Assembly: GCF_900188155.1 (NCBI RefSeq)
Contig: NZ_FZOG01000002.1
Span: forward strand, 62,001 to 126,000
DNA length: 64,000 nt
Direction: 5' to 3'
Origin: Pseudomonas segetis
GTDB lineage: Bacteria; Pseudomonadota; Gammaproteobacteria; Pseudomonadales; Pseudomonadaceae
The notes beneath the pieces are model-generated. The model ran no database searches. It had not been told where the DNA came from and saw nothing but the letters and a program-made list of their open reading frames with translations. The first letter of the stretch is position 1. Each line of letters opens with the position of its first letter. A program made the translations under genes and the position numbers. Shown here one piece after another: positions 43,772 to 51,400 of the stretch.

Positions 43772-45016
43772 ATGAGCCTGACCCTGGCCGACATACTGGC
43801 CCTGCCTGGCCTCGAAAGCATGCGTCTGCGTGCTGGCCAGGCGATGCACAACAACCCGGTTCGCTGGCCTTATGTGGCGGAGAACAGCAGCATCGCCGAA
43901 TGGATCATGGGCGGCGAGCTGGTGTTTGTCACGGGCATCAACCACCCGCGCGATGATGAAGAAAACCTGTTGTTGCTGGTGCGCCAGGCACAGCAACGCG
44001 CTGCCGCCGGACTGGTCATACTGACCGGTCCGGAGTACATCAAACAGATTCCCCAGAGCGTCATCGACACTGCACAACAACTGGGCGTCCCCCTCATCGA
44101 GCAACCTTACTCGCTGAAAATGGTGGTGGTCACCCAAGCCATTGGCACGGCCTTGGTCCAGGCACAAATGCTTGGCCGCTCACGCCAGCACTTGCTTGAG
44201 CAACTGCTCGAAGGTGATGTGCAGTCCCTCGACTCTTTGCTGCAAAGGGCGCACAGCCTGGGCTTGCCATTGACCACCGCCCGGCAAGTTGCGCTGCTCA
44301 AGCTCGAAGGCAGCGAACGACTGATCGAAGCCTTCGGTGCTGATCAGGCCGAATCCATCTTGCAAGGCAGTCGCGAACGCCTGCAGCGTGCACTGCAACA
44401 ACTATTGGACACTCTTGGCCAGGCACTTGCTCCAGTCTGCCAGGGCGAACACTGGATTGCCCTGCTCCCGGCCGTCGCCAGGAACGACCAGCAACGTAAT
44501 CGCCAAGCAATGCAGGAACTGATCGAAGCGCTCAACCCTGAGCTTGCCCCGCTGCGCCTGTACCTCGGCCTGAGCACAGAAGGTCATGGCCCCGCACGTT
44601 TCGCCCATGCCCTGCATGAGGCGCGCCAGGCACTGGTTGCCGCGCAGTCATTCCCTGAACGCCTGGGCGTGTGCAGCTTCAACGAGCTGGGAGCGATTGA
44701 ACTGCTGGGCGCGATTCGTGATCGCAGCGTGCTCGATCAATTCGTCAACAAGGTGCTCGGCCCAATCATCAGCGACGACAATCGTCACGAACCGGTATTG
44801 ATGCCTACGCTTGAGGCCTGGTTCCACGAGAGCGGTAACCTCGCGCTCGCGGCCCAGCGCCTGGGCGTGCACCGCAACACCATGAGTTACCGGACCCAGC
44901 GCATCGAAACGCTAACAGGCAGCTCATTTAGCAACCCCCACGATCGTCTCAACATCAGCATCGCCTTGTTGATTTGGCGCTTGTCCTCTTCACGCCCTGC
45001 CCGGAGTACTGCATGA
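43772..45016 (+). CDS. PucR-family transcriptional regulator
   Basis: A 414-residue regulator with an N-terminal PucR ligand domain (~1-125, LTLADILALPGLES ... GGELVFVTG), a middle GGDEF-like/CdaR region (~150-320), and a C-terminal PucR helix-turn-helix (~345-405, LALAAQRLGVHRNTMSYRTQ). It starts at the base after the codB stop and overlaps codA by 4 bases (ATGA). PucR proteins respond to purine or pyrimidine catabolites and probably control this operon. Confidence 0.92.
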   Translation: MSLTLADILALPGLESMRLRAGQAMHNNPVRWPYVAENSSIAEWIMGGELVFVTGINHPRDDEENLLLLVRQAQQRAAAGLVILTGPEYIKQIPQSVIDTAQQLGVPLIEQPYSLKMVVVTQAIGTALVQAQMLGRSRQHLLEQLLEGDVQSLDSLLQRAHSLGLPLTTARQVALLKLEGSERLIEAFGADQAESILQGSRERLQRALQQLLDTLGQALAPVCQGEHWIALLPAVARNDQQRNRQAMQELIEALNPELAPLRLYLGLSTEGHGPARFAHALHEARQALVAAQSFPERLGVCSFNELGAIELLGAIRDRSVLDQFVNKVLGPIISDDNRHEPVLMPTLEAWFHESGNLALAAQRLGVHRNTMSYRTQRIETLTGSSFSNPHDRLNISIALLIWRLSSSRPARSTA

Positions 45017-46248
45017 ACATTATTAACGCCCGTCTACGCGGTCGCGAAGGCCTGTATCGAATCGTCCTGGAACAGGATCGGATCGTCGAGATCAGCCCCC
45101 ATAGCCCTACGATCAGCGCAGTGTCGAACGACCTTGATGCCGGTGGCAACCTGGTGATCGCCCCCTTCGTTGAACCGCATATTCACCTCGACGCCACGCT
45201 CACCGCGGGCGATCCGGCATGGAACATGAGCGGGACCCTGTTCGAAGGTATCGAGTTGTGGGGCAAGCGCAAAGCACAGGTCACCCACGAAGACACCAAG
45301 TTGCGCGCCAAAAAAACCATCGACATGCTGGTTGAACATGGCATCCAGCATGTCCGTACTCACGTCGATGTCACCGACCCTACCCTGGGTGCGCTCAGGG
45401 CCATGGTTGAAGTACGCGAGGAAACCCGGCACCTGGTCGACCTGCAGATTGTGGCCTTCCCCCAGGAAGGTATTGAATCATTCACCAACGGTCGCGCGCT
45501 GATGGAGCAAGCGGTTGAACTTGGCGCCGATGTAGTCGGTGGCATTCCGCACTTTGAAAACACCCGCGATCAGGGCGTCAGCTCTATCAAGTTCCTGATG
45601 GACCTTGCCGAGCGCACCGGCTGCCTGGTGGATGTGCATTGCGACGAAACCGACGATCCGCACTCGCGCTTTCTCGAAGTACTGGCCGAAGAAGCCCGGG
45701 TACGCAGCATGGGCGCCAGGGTAACCGCCAGCCACACCACCGCCATGGGCTCCTACGACAATGCTTACTGCTCGAAGCTGTTCCGTTTGTTGAAGATGTC
45801 GGGCATCAACTTCATTTCCTGCCCGACCGAAAGCATTCACCTGCAGGGACGCTTCGACACCTACCCCAAGCGTCGTGGCCTGACCCGAGTCGCCGAGATC
45901 GATCGCGCCGGGATGAATGTCTGCTTCGCCCAGGACTCAATCGTCGACCCTTGGTATCCCTTGGGTAACGGCAACATCCTGCGCATTCTCGAAGCAGGCC
46001 TGCACATCTGCCATATGCTCGGCTATGCCGATTTGCAGCGCGCCCTGGACCTGATTACCGATAACAGCGCACGCACCCTGAACCTGGGCGAACGCTACGG
46101 CCTGGAAGTCGGCCGTCCAGCCAACCTGCTGCTGCTCTCAGCGCCAAGTGACTACGAGATGATCCGCACCCAAGGTTATGCCTTGACCTCGATTCGCGCA
46201 GGCAAGGTGATCATGCAGCGCACACCCGCCAAGGTTGCGCGTTTCTAG
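45013..46248 (+). CDS. codA: CodA-type cytosine deaminase, candidate 5-methylcytosine deaminase
   Basis: A 411-residue amidohydrolase starting MNIINARLRGREG. Metal and catalytic residues of E. coli CodA (H61, H63, Q156, H214, E217, H246, D313) are all kept at a constant offset of five: H56, H58, Q151, H209, E212, H241, D308. The next residue, equivalent to Asp314, is Ser309 (CFAQDS against CFGHDD). Replacement of Asp314 is the mark used to find bacterial 5-methylcytosine deaminases. It thus deaminates cytosine or, quite possibly, 5-methylcytosine to thymine. It is coupled to pucR and codB. Confidence 0.93.
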   Translation: MNIINARLRGREGLYRIVLEQDRIVEISPHSPTISAVSNDLDAGGNLVIAPFVEPHIHLDATLTAGDPAWNMSGTLFEGIELWGKRKAQVTHEDTKLRAKKTIDMLVEHGIQHVRTHVDVTDPTLGALRAMVEVREETRHLVDLQIVAFPQEGIESFTNGRALMEQAVELGADVVGGIPHFENTRDQGVSSIKFLMDLAERTGCLVDVHCDETDDPHSRFLEVLAEEARVRSMGARVTASHTTAMGSYDNAYCSKLFRLLKMSGINFISCPTESIHLQGRFDTYPKRRGLTRVAEIDRAGMNVCFAQDSIVDPWYPLGNGNILRILEAGLHICHMLGYADLQRALDLITDNSARTLNLGERYGLEVGRPANLLLLSAPSDYEMIRTQGYALTSIRAGKVIMQRTPAKVARF

Positions 46249-46293
46249 GACAATGCGCCAAGACGACCGATGCTCGACTTGGCGCCGCACTTG

Positions 46294-46322
46294 AGGAACC
46301 TCTGGGATTTACCGAGGTTCCT
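46294..46322. terminator. Hairpin between codA and efflux operon
   Basis: AGGAACCTC (46294-46302) pairs with GAGGTTCCT (46314-46322), at the point where the two convergent operons end; the last base touches the HlyD-type stop. No long U-tract. Confidence 0.6.
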
Positions 46323-47182
46323 TAGCGCTTGCCCAGCACTTTGACGCTGGCGGTCATGCCGGCGCTCAACAAGACATCCTCCGGCATTTCATCAAGCTGG
46401 ATACGCACCGGGATACGCTGCGCCAGGCGCACCCAGTTGAAGGTCGGTTCGACATTGGCCAGCAATTGGCCATCCGGGCTGGCGTTGCGATCGGTAATGC
46501 CACGGCTGATGCTTTGCACATGCCCCTTGAGTGGGTGTTGATAGCTCATCAGCCAGATTTCGACCTCATCACCGACTGCGATCTTGGGCAGCTTGGTTTC
46601 TTCAAAGTAGGCCTGTACGTAATAGGAATCCTCATCCACCAGCGCCAGCACTGGCTGGCCGGTGTTTACGTAATTGCCTTCAGCAAGTTGCAAGTTGGTG
46701 ATGTAGCCGTTGCGCGTTGCCAGCAACCGGCTGCGCGAGACATTCAACTGGGCTTGCTTCACCTCAGCCTGTGCCTGATGGTATTCGGCCAGGGCAATTT
46801 GCGCACTGATCTGCGAGTTCTCCCGTAGCTCGGCGCTGATTGCCTGCGGCCCCAGGCGAGCACGCCTGGAGGCTTCGTGCTGACGCAAATTCAACTGTTG
46901 CTTGCGGGTTTCCAATACCGCCTTGGCCTGTTCAAGGGCAACGTCATAGCGCTCCGGATCGATCTTCATCAACAGGTCGCCAACGCTGACCCGCTGGTTG
47001 TCCTTGAGCGACAACCCCACCACTGCCCCGGAAACATCAGGCGCAATGGTCACGATATCGGCTCGTACTCGTGCGTCGCGCGTCCATGGCGAATACATGT
47101 AGTAATTCCATAGCCAGTGACCGGCAAACAAGGCCGCCAGCACAACGGCAAGGGTAATACACACACGAATAGTTGAACGCAT
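46322..47182 (-). CDS. HlyD/AaeA-like periplasmic adaptor of efflux pump
   Basis: A 286-residue membrane-fusion protein: one N-terminal helix (~5-25), a biotinyl-lipoyl-like split domain (RVRADIVTIAPDVSGAVVGL), an alpha-helical hairpin (~75-140) and beta-barrel. The ATG at 47182 (MRSTIRVC) has GGAG 9 bases before it and is preferred over upstream starts. It links the FUSC permease to an outer-membrane channel, as AaeA does for AaeB. Confidence 0.9.
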   Translation of the reverse strand: MRSTIRVCITLAVVLAALFAGHWLWNYYMYSPWTRDARVRADIVTIAPDVSGAVVGLSLKDNQRVSVGDLLMKIDPERYDVALEQAKAVLETRKQQLNLRQHEASRRARLGPQAISAELRENSQISAQIALAEYHQAQAEVKQAQLNVSRSRLLATRNGYITNLQLAEGNYVNTGQPVLALVDEDSYYVQAYFEETKLPKIAVGDEVEIWLMSYQHPLKGHVQSISRGITDRNASPDGQLLANVEPTFNWVRLAQRIPVRIQLDEMPEDVLLSAGMTASVKVLGKR

Positions 47183-47199
47183 AAATTGATTCTCCATGA

Positions 47200-47403
47200 C
47201 TAACGCCCAAGCACCGCAACAATGCCTGCCAACACACACACAAACAACGCCGTATCGAACAGTGCTTCATGCCAGATCCAGCGCGAGGCGCCAAGGCGAG
47301 CAAGCAACAGGCGCAAGACCCCGGTCACCGCAAACGCCAGCACCAGGTAGATAAGAAACGGGCTGAGCAGGACACCGCCTATCGACCACTCATGCAAGCC
47401 CAT
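47200..47403 (-). CDS. DUF1656 (AaeX-like) small membrane protein
   Basis: A 67-residue inner-membrane protein with two helices, starting MGLHEWSIGGVLLSPFL with AAGGAG before it. AaeX/DUF1656 proteins always accompany FUSC and HlyD genes in aromatic-acid efflux operons; function is unknown. It overlaps the FUSC gene end by 14 bases. Confidence 0.88.
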   Translation of the reverse strand: MGLHEWSIGGVLLSPFLIYLVLAFAVTGVLRLLLARLGASRWIWHEALFDTALFVCVLAGIVAVLGR

Positions 47404-49378
47404 ATTGCTCTCCTTTATGAGCACACCAGTTTTTCCAGCCTAACTGCAATTGCAGCAGCGCAGCTCGCGCCAGGCGCCGGTCAATACTCGAAGTATTGGC
47501 ATCGAGCGCCTGCAACAACTGTTCAACGGCTGTATCCAATACCTGCCCGCGCTCAGGCGCCGGACCAATGCCCAGTTGCAGATCGAGTTGCTGCAGGAAA
47601 TGCTGCTCGGCGATGCCAACCGACTTGTCGCCGGCCTCCAGGCACCCACGCAGATGCAGCAATTCATCACCCAGATCAAGGCTGGCGATACCGTCATCCC
47701 AGCGCGTGCGCGTTTCATTGGGCAACGCAGGATAATGTCGCGCCAACTGCAATAGTCGATCAGCAATACGCCCGCCAAACCAGTTTTCGGCACCACTGAG
47801 GGGGCGCCGGGTCAAGCGCCGCAGATCATTGAGCGTGGCATCCAGCAACCGGCTGCCCAGCCAGCGGGGGTTGCGGATGGAAATCAGGTTGAATGCCAGC
47901 ACGGCAAAGCCAACCCCCATGATCAGTGCCTGCGAAGTATTGAGGAAATAAGAGACGCTGAAATTCATCTGGTTTTGCGGCGAGCAAAGCAAAATAAAGT
48001 GCAGCGCAAAAGATGTGGACGTGGCGCCCATGGCCGGATTGCACATGCCCAATGCGGCAAAAAACAGCGGCACGCCCATGGCCAGGCAAAGCATGGCAAA
48101 GCTGCTCAACTGCGGCAGGATCAGCTCTCCCACCACAAAGGCCACTGGAATGGCGTAGAAGATCCCGCGCAGGAACATCATGCCGATCTGCGCTGCATTA
48201 TCGCGGCTGGCAAACAGGCTGCAGACCACCGCCGTCATCAGGATACCGCCGGAGGCGAAGGTCCAGCCGGTCGCCATCCAGAATGTACAAAACGCCAGGA
48301 AGGCCAAGGCGCTGCGGCCACCGTAAATCAAAGCCGTCTGCCAGTCGCTGTGCCATGACAGGGGGTCTGGCGCATTGCGCGGGGCAACCCCCTGTTCGAC
48401 AGCGTGCAATGACTGATCAGCAACCTTCATGCGGGTAACCAACAGCAACAAGCGCTCCAGGCAGATCTGCTGCGCGGTATTCAATCGTTCGCTCAAGGCG
48501 GCCAAGCGAACCCGTTCGGCCAGCCCATCCAAACCACTCATCTGCTCCATTTCGAACTGCTCACGCGCAGCGACGATCAGGGGCTCGATACACTCTCGCT
48601 CTTGCGCACTGAGCTGGCGTAACTGACGCCCTACCCCACGAGCGAGACGCAACATGCTAAGCAAGTCACGGCTCAGGACCCGCAACGCTGCAGCTCTCTG
48701 ACGCCCGCGCGTGCCCTCAAACCAGGCATGTTCGCGTTGTGAGTCGACCGCCACTATATGCCCCAGAACCTGCAGCAAGCCCTGTCGCGCGTGGCCCTCT
48801 TGCGCCAAGGCCAGCGAGGCTGCGTTCAAGCCAGCGCGCCAGGCAACATTGGCCTGCTGGATCAGCTGCACCTCGACCCTCTGTGGCCAGATGATTGCGC
48901 TTGCTGCGGTGGCGCAGAGGATACCCAATGAAATTTCGGTGCAGCGTGCCACTGCTTGATCAAACACCGTGAGCGGGTTGCTCACTGCTGGCAAGCCGAT
49001 GATGGCCACGGTGTAGCCTGCCAGTACGAAGGAGTAGGACCAGGCGCTGCGCAGCATGGTTGAAGAAGCCGTACACATGGCCAGCCAGAGCGCCAGCGCG
49101 CCTATGAACACCCAGGGTGTCTGCGCGAAAAGACCAATAAACGCCACGGACATGATGGTCCCGACCAGGGTGCCAACCATTCGTGCCAGGCCCTTTTGCG
49201 CAACCATGCCTGACAAGGGCTGGGCCACGATAAATGCGGTCATCATCGCCCATACCGGTTGCTCTAGGCCAAAGCGCATCGCGCACCAGAGCGCCAGCCC
49301 TGCTCCGAGCAGCGTTTTGATTGCAAATTGTATGGCTTGTCGGCTAGGCGCAATGAAGGCCAGCGATGCGTGGGGCAT
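47390..49378 (-). CDS. FUSC-family (AaeB-like) aromatic acid exporter
   Basis: A ~662-residue inner-membrane protein of the fusaric-acid-resistance/AaeB family: two clusters of about five or six helices (~10-170 and ~345-490) separated by a cytoplasmic region. QPVWAMMTAFIVAQPLSGM and VGTLVGTIMSVAFIG are family marks. It would export aromatic carboxylic acids or related toxins with the HlyD adaptor. The start is uncertain: ATG at 49378 is chosen, but the TTG at 49402 adds eight residues and neither has a good ribosome site. Confidence 0.88.
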   Translation of the reverse strand: MPHASLAFIAPSRQAIQFAIKTLLGAGLALWCAMRFGLEQPVWAMMTAFIVAQPLSGMVAQKGLARMVGTLVGTIMSVAFIGLFAQTPWVFIGALALWLAMCTASSTMLRSAWSYSFVLAGYTVAIIGLPAVSNPLTVFDQAVARCTEISLGILCATAASAIIWPQRVEVQLIQQANVAWRAGLNAASLALAQEGHARQGLLQVLGHIVAVDSQREHAWFEGTRGRQRAAALRVLSRDLLSMLRLARGVGRQLRQLSAQERECIEPLIVAAREQFEMEQMSGLDGLAERVRLAALSERLNTAQQICLERLLLLVTRMKVADQSLHAVEQGVAPRNAPDPLSWHSDWQTALIYGGRSALAFLAFCTFWMATGWTFASGGILMTAVVCSLFASRDNAAQIGMMFLRGIFYAIPVAFVVGELILPQLSSFAMLCLAMGVPLFFAALGMCNPAMGATSTSFALHFILLCSPQNQMNFSVSYFLNTSQALIMGVGFAVLAFNLISIRNPRWLGSRLLDATLNDLRRLTRRPLSGAENWFGGRIADRLLQLARHYPALPNETRTRWDDGIASLDLGDELLHLRGCLEAGDKSVGIAEQHFLQQLDLQLGIGPAPERGQVLDTAVEQLLQALDANTSSIDRRLARAALLQLQLGWKNWCAHKGEQYGLA

Positions 49379-49732
49379 GACTGCGTCCGAGGAATTGCTC
49401 AAGTATGAAAATAGCGGATTGACACCAACACGCCTCTGAAACTTTCACGCAAGGTATTGCGAAGCTATAAATTGCTCATTGATGACCACCGGCGGCATAG
49501 CCGCATTGCTAGGCAATCATTCTGCAATCGGGTTTCACGCTGAAGCTTAAGAGGCTTGCAAAAGCCTTTCGCGTGACAATTATTAGCCAGCTAACTAAAT
49601 TCGTCTAGCCCATGCTAACAATTCTGCGAAAAATAGATGGCTATGCATTCAAGTGCTCAAGGCTGAACACTGGGGATTTCAATCAAAGGTTGTGCTGACT
49701 CTTCGGCCATGCCCATTGCAGACGATGACCCA
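49379..49732. other. Spacer between FUSC operon and phrS
   Basis: About 350 bases of non-coding, AT-rich DNA. It should hold the efflux operon promoter. No palindrome or RNA gene is seen. Confidence 0.35.
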
Positions 49733-49733
49733 C

Positions 49734-49757
49734 AAAAAAAGGCGACCGAAGTCGCCT
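49734..49757 (-). terminator. Intrinsic terminator of phrS/ccoM
   Basis: On the minus strand AGGCGAC-TTCG-GTCGCCT forms a 7-bp stem with a UUCG tetraloop, followed by seven T. Confidence 0.9.
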
Positions 49758-49795
49758 GAAGCTGCCTTGCGTGCAGTCGAGTTGAAAGACCCGCC

Positions 49796-49906
49796 TTACT
49801 TGCGCTTGTGCGCGTCTTTCCAAATGAACATACCAACCCCGCCAAAGAAGGCGAACATCAGCAATACAGTGCCAATACCTGCAAGAACGACAGTGTCGAT
49901 AAACAT
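49796..49906 (-). CDS. ccoM: CcoM-like cbb3 oxidase accessory subunit, inside phrS
   Basis: A 36-residue single-helix membrane protein: MFIDTVVLAGIGTVLLMFAF, then a Gly-rich turn and the basic tail FIWKDAHKRK. TAGGAGGC lies just before the ATG. The D-x-VV-LAG opening and WKDAHK ending match CcoM, the small subunit that stabilises cbb3-type cytochrome oxidase in P. stutzeri. The ANR-controlled promoter fits a low-oxygen oxidase subunit. The frame is inside the phrS transcript. Confidence 0.75.
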   Translation of the reverse strand: MFIDTVVLAGIGTVLLMFAFFGGVGMFIWKDAHKRK

Positions 49907-49972
49907 GGTTGCCTCCTAGACGGCGTGTAATCTGGAATGGCTCCAAGTTACGCAACGGCAGGCTGGCTGGAC

Positions 49973-50037
49973 TTGACTTGGATCAATAATGATCCCGGGG
50001 CGGGACTGAATCAGCACCAGACACTGATCCAGATCAA
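49973..50037 (-). promoter_or_regulatory. Two ANR/FNR-like boxes upstream of phrS/ccoM
   Basis: On the plus strand TTGACTTGGATCAA (49973-49986) and CTGATCCAGATCAA (50024-50037) each match TTGATnnnnATCAA at all but one base. The proximal box is centred 32 bases from TAACTT (49950-49945, minus), the spacing of a class II FNR/ANR promoter. Confidence 0.7.
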
Positions 50038-50062
50038 TAGAACAACAGGGGCTTGTAACGAC

Positions 50063-50224
50063 TTAGCGCTTCTTCGACTTGCCTTTGGACTTTTTCTTGG
50101 CCTTAGGCAGTGGCAGGGCCTGCTCGAACGCCTTGCGCATTTCATCGAGCTTCTTGTCGTGCAGGTCGTGGATCCGCTTGCCACGCTCGACGTTAAAGTC
50201 GATCAGGTTGTTTTCATTGCTCAT
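50063..50224 (-). CDS. Small basic-tailed protein, 53 aa
   Basis: From the ATG at 50224 (MSNENNLIDFNVERGKRIHD) the protein is helical, then ends in a Lys-rich tail (KAKKKSKGKSKKR). It overlaps alkB by 11 bases and is thus coupled to it. It may bind nucleic acid; the link to alkB is suggestive but no family is known to me. Confidence 0.7.
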   Translation of the reverse strand: MSNENNLIDFNVERGKRIHDLHDKKLDEMRKAFEQALPLPKAKKKSKGKSKKR

Positions 50225-50846
50225 GAGCAAAACCATCCCCGTCCAGTACATAACGAAAAGTCAGATTAAGCCGTGGCGCGCAGGGTTTGCGCGTTTTGGC
50301 TATCTGGTGCTGCCAATAATGCTGGGTTGATCCGCGCATGACCAGTAGCGAACCATGATCCAGGTGCAAAGAGTGCTCAATGCGCTGCTGGCCTTTACGG
50401 CGCAAGTCAAAACGCCTGCCGCCGCCAAGGCTCAATGAAACCACAATCGGATCGCGCCCCAGTTCTGCCTCGTCATCACTGTGCCAGCCCATTGAGTCCT
50501 GGCCATCGCGATAATAATTGAGCAGCAGGCCATTGAGGGGCTGGCCTACAAAATCTACCAGTTGCGTACGGATCTGCGCCAGCAGAGGCGTCCACGGCAG
50601 GGGCACGTGATACAGGCCCGAATAACGATAGCCAATGCCCGCGTCGCCATACCAGGCCAACAGACGTGGTACCGGATGGCAGCGCCCGAACAGATTGACC
50701 TCCGGCTGCTGCCAGGGCGTCTGCCGATGCAGTTGTTGCAACCAGAGGTCGGCAAGCTCGGCGTTGAGCCACTGCGGATAAAAATCCAGCTCAGCATCAG
50801 GCAGCTGCAGTGGGGTATCGGCAAACAAACTCACAGCGCTATTCAC
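50214..50846 (-). CDS. alkB: AlkB-type 2-oxoglutarate/Fe(II) dioxygenase
   Basis: A 210-residue oxidative demethylase. The iron triad is visible: His122 and Asp124 in GWHSDDE, and a distal His around 176-180 (HYWQHQI); Arg192 and Arg198 in PRLNLTFR bind 2-oxoglutarate. The LLNYYRDGQDSMGWHSD stretch is diagnostic. It removes methyl groups from alkylated DNA bases. It is nearer to the AlkB2/ALKBH2 type than E. coli AlkB. Confidence 0.92.
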   Translation of the reverse strand: MNSAVSLFADTPLQLPDAELDFYPQWLNAELADLWLQQLHRQTPWQQPEVNLFGRCHPVPRLLAWYGDAGIGYRYSGLYHVPLPWTPLLAQIRTQLVDFVGQPLNGLLLNYYRDGQDSMGWHSDDEAELGRDPIVVSLSLGGGRRFDLRRKGQQRIEHSLHLDHGSLLVMRGSTQHYWQHQIAKTRKPCAPRLNLTFRYVLDGDGFAHEQ

Positions 50847-50916
50847 TCAAGGCAAAGCATTCGGGCTGTGCGAGAAGATCACTCGCGCGGTTAGCACAAC
50901 CTGCATTGTCGGCTGC

Positions 50917-51219
50917 TCAGACCTCAATATCCACCCACAATCCCCGGCGCGGGAGTTCCTCGCCGTCCTCATTGGGCTCGACGTCGCTGGTTTCATCGCC
51001 CGCTTCTGCCAGCAATGCCGCAGCATAGCGTTTTTGTTGGCGGCGCTGCTCTTCGCGCAATATCGCCTCGGCGTCCTGCGGATGGCGTTTATCGAGGTTA
51101 AGCGCGCTTTCCTTGCTGGTTTCTGCCACAGGCATGACCGGCGGGGTAAGCGGCTTGGGCTTGACCACATCCTGGCTAGCAGTAACGGGGACCAAGCTCT
51201 GCGGGATCGGTGGCAACAC
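50917..51219 (-). CDS. Hypothetical protein, 100 aa
   Basis: The GTG start at 51219 is preceded by AAGGAGGG with good spacing. The protein has a Pro/Val-rich N-terminus (PKPLTPPVMPVAE), a charged helical segment (AEAILREEQRRQQKRYAAAL) and an acidic tail ending RRGLWVDIEV. Such proteins are sometimes wrongly named aspartate-semialdehyde dehydrogenase in Pseudomonas. No function is known. Confidence 0.7.
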   Translation of the reverse strand: MLPPIPQSLVPVTASQDVVKPKPLTPPVMPVAETSKESALNLDKRHPQDAEAILREEQRRQQKRYAAALLAEAGDETSDVEPNEDGEELPRRGLWVDIEV

Positions 51220-51400
51220 GATTGGACCCTCCTTTGGTCAGGCTGTCGGCAGGTTGAGCGCAAACATGAGCCTGACCTCACTACACTTTCGACTCAAAGG
51301 CTGATTTTTTATATCCAGCAAAACGCGAAAAGATCAATGGGGCTTTGGCCTAAACCGGCGTTGCGGTTACCATAGCCGGCTTTTCACGCGGGAGACAGGC

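Larger units (their letters stand above)
49733..49938 (-). ncRNA. phrS: PhrS-like dual-function small RNA
   Basis: A minus-strand transcript of about 206 nt is predicted from an ANR-dependent promoter (ANR-like box centred 49979.5, -10 TAACTT at 49950-49945) to an intrinsic terminator ending at 49734. The P. aeruginosa PhrS sRNA has about 213 nt, contains a ~37-codon ORF, is activated by ANR, and lies next to alkB (PA3306); all four hold here. PhrS stimulates pqsR translation there. This species may lack PQS, so the RNA role here is open. Confidence 0.75.
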
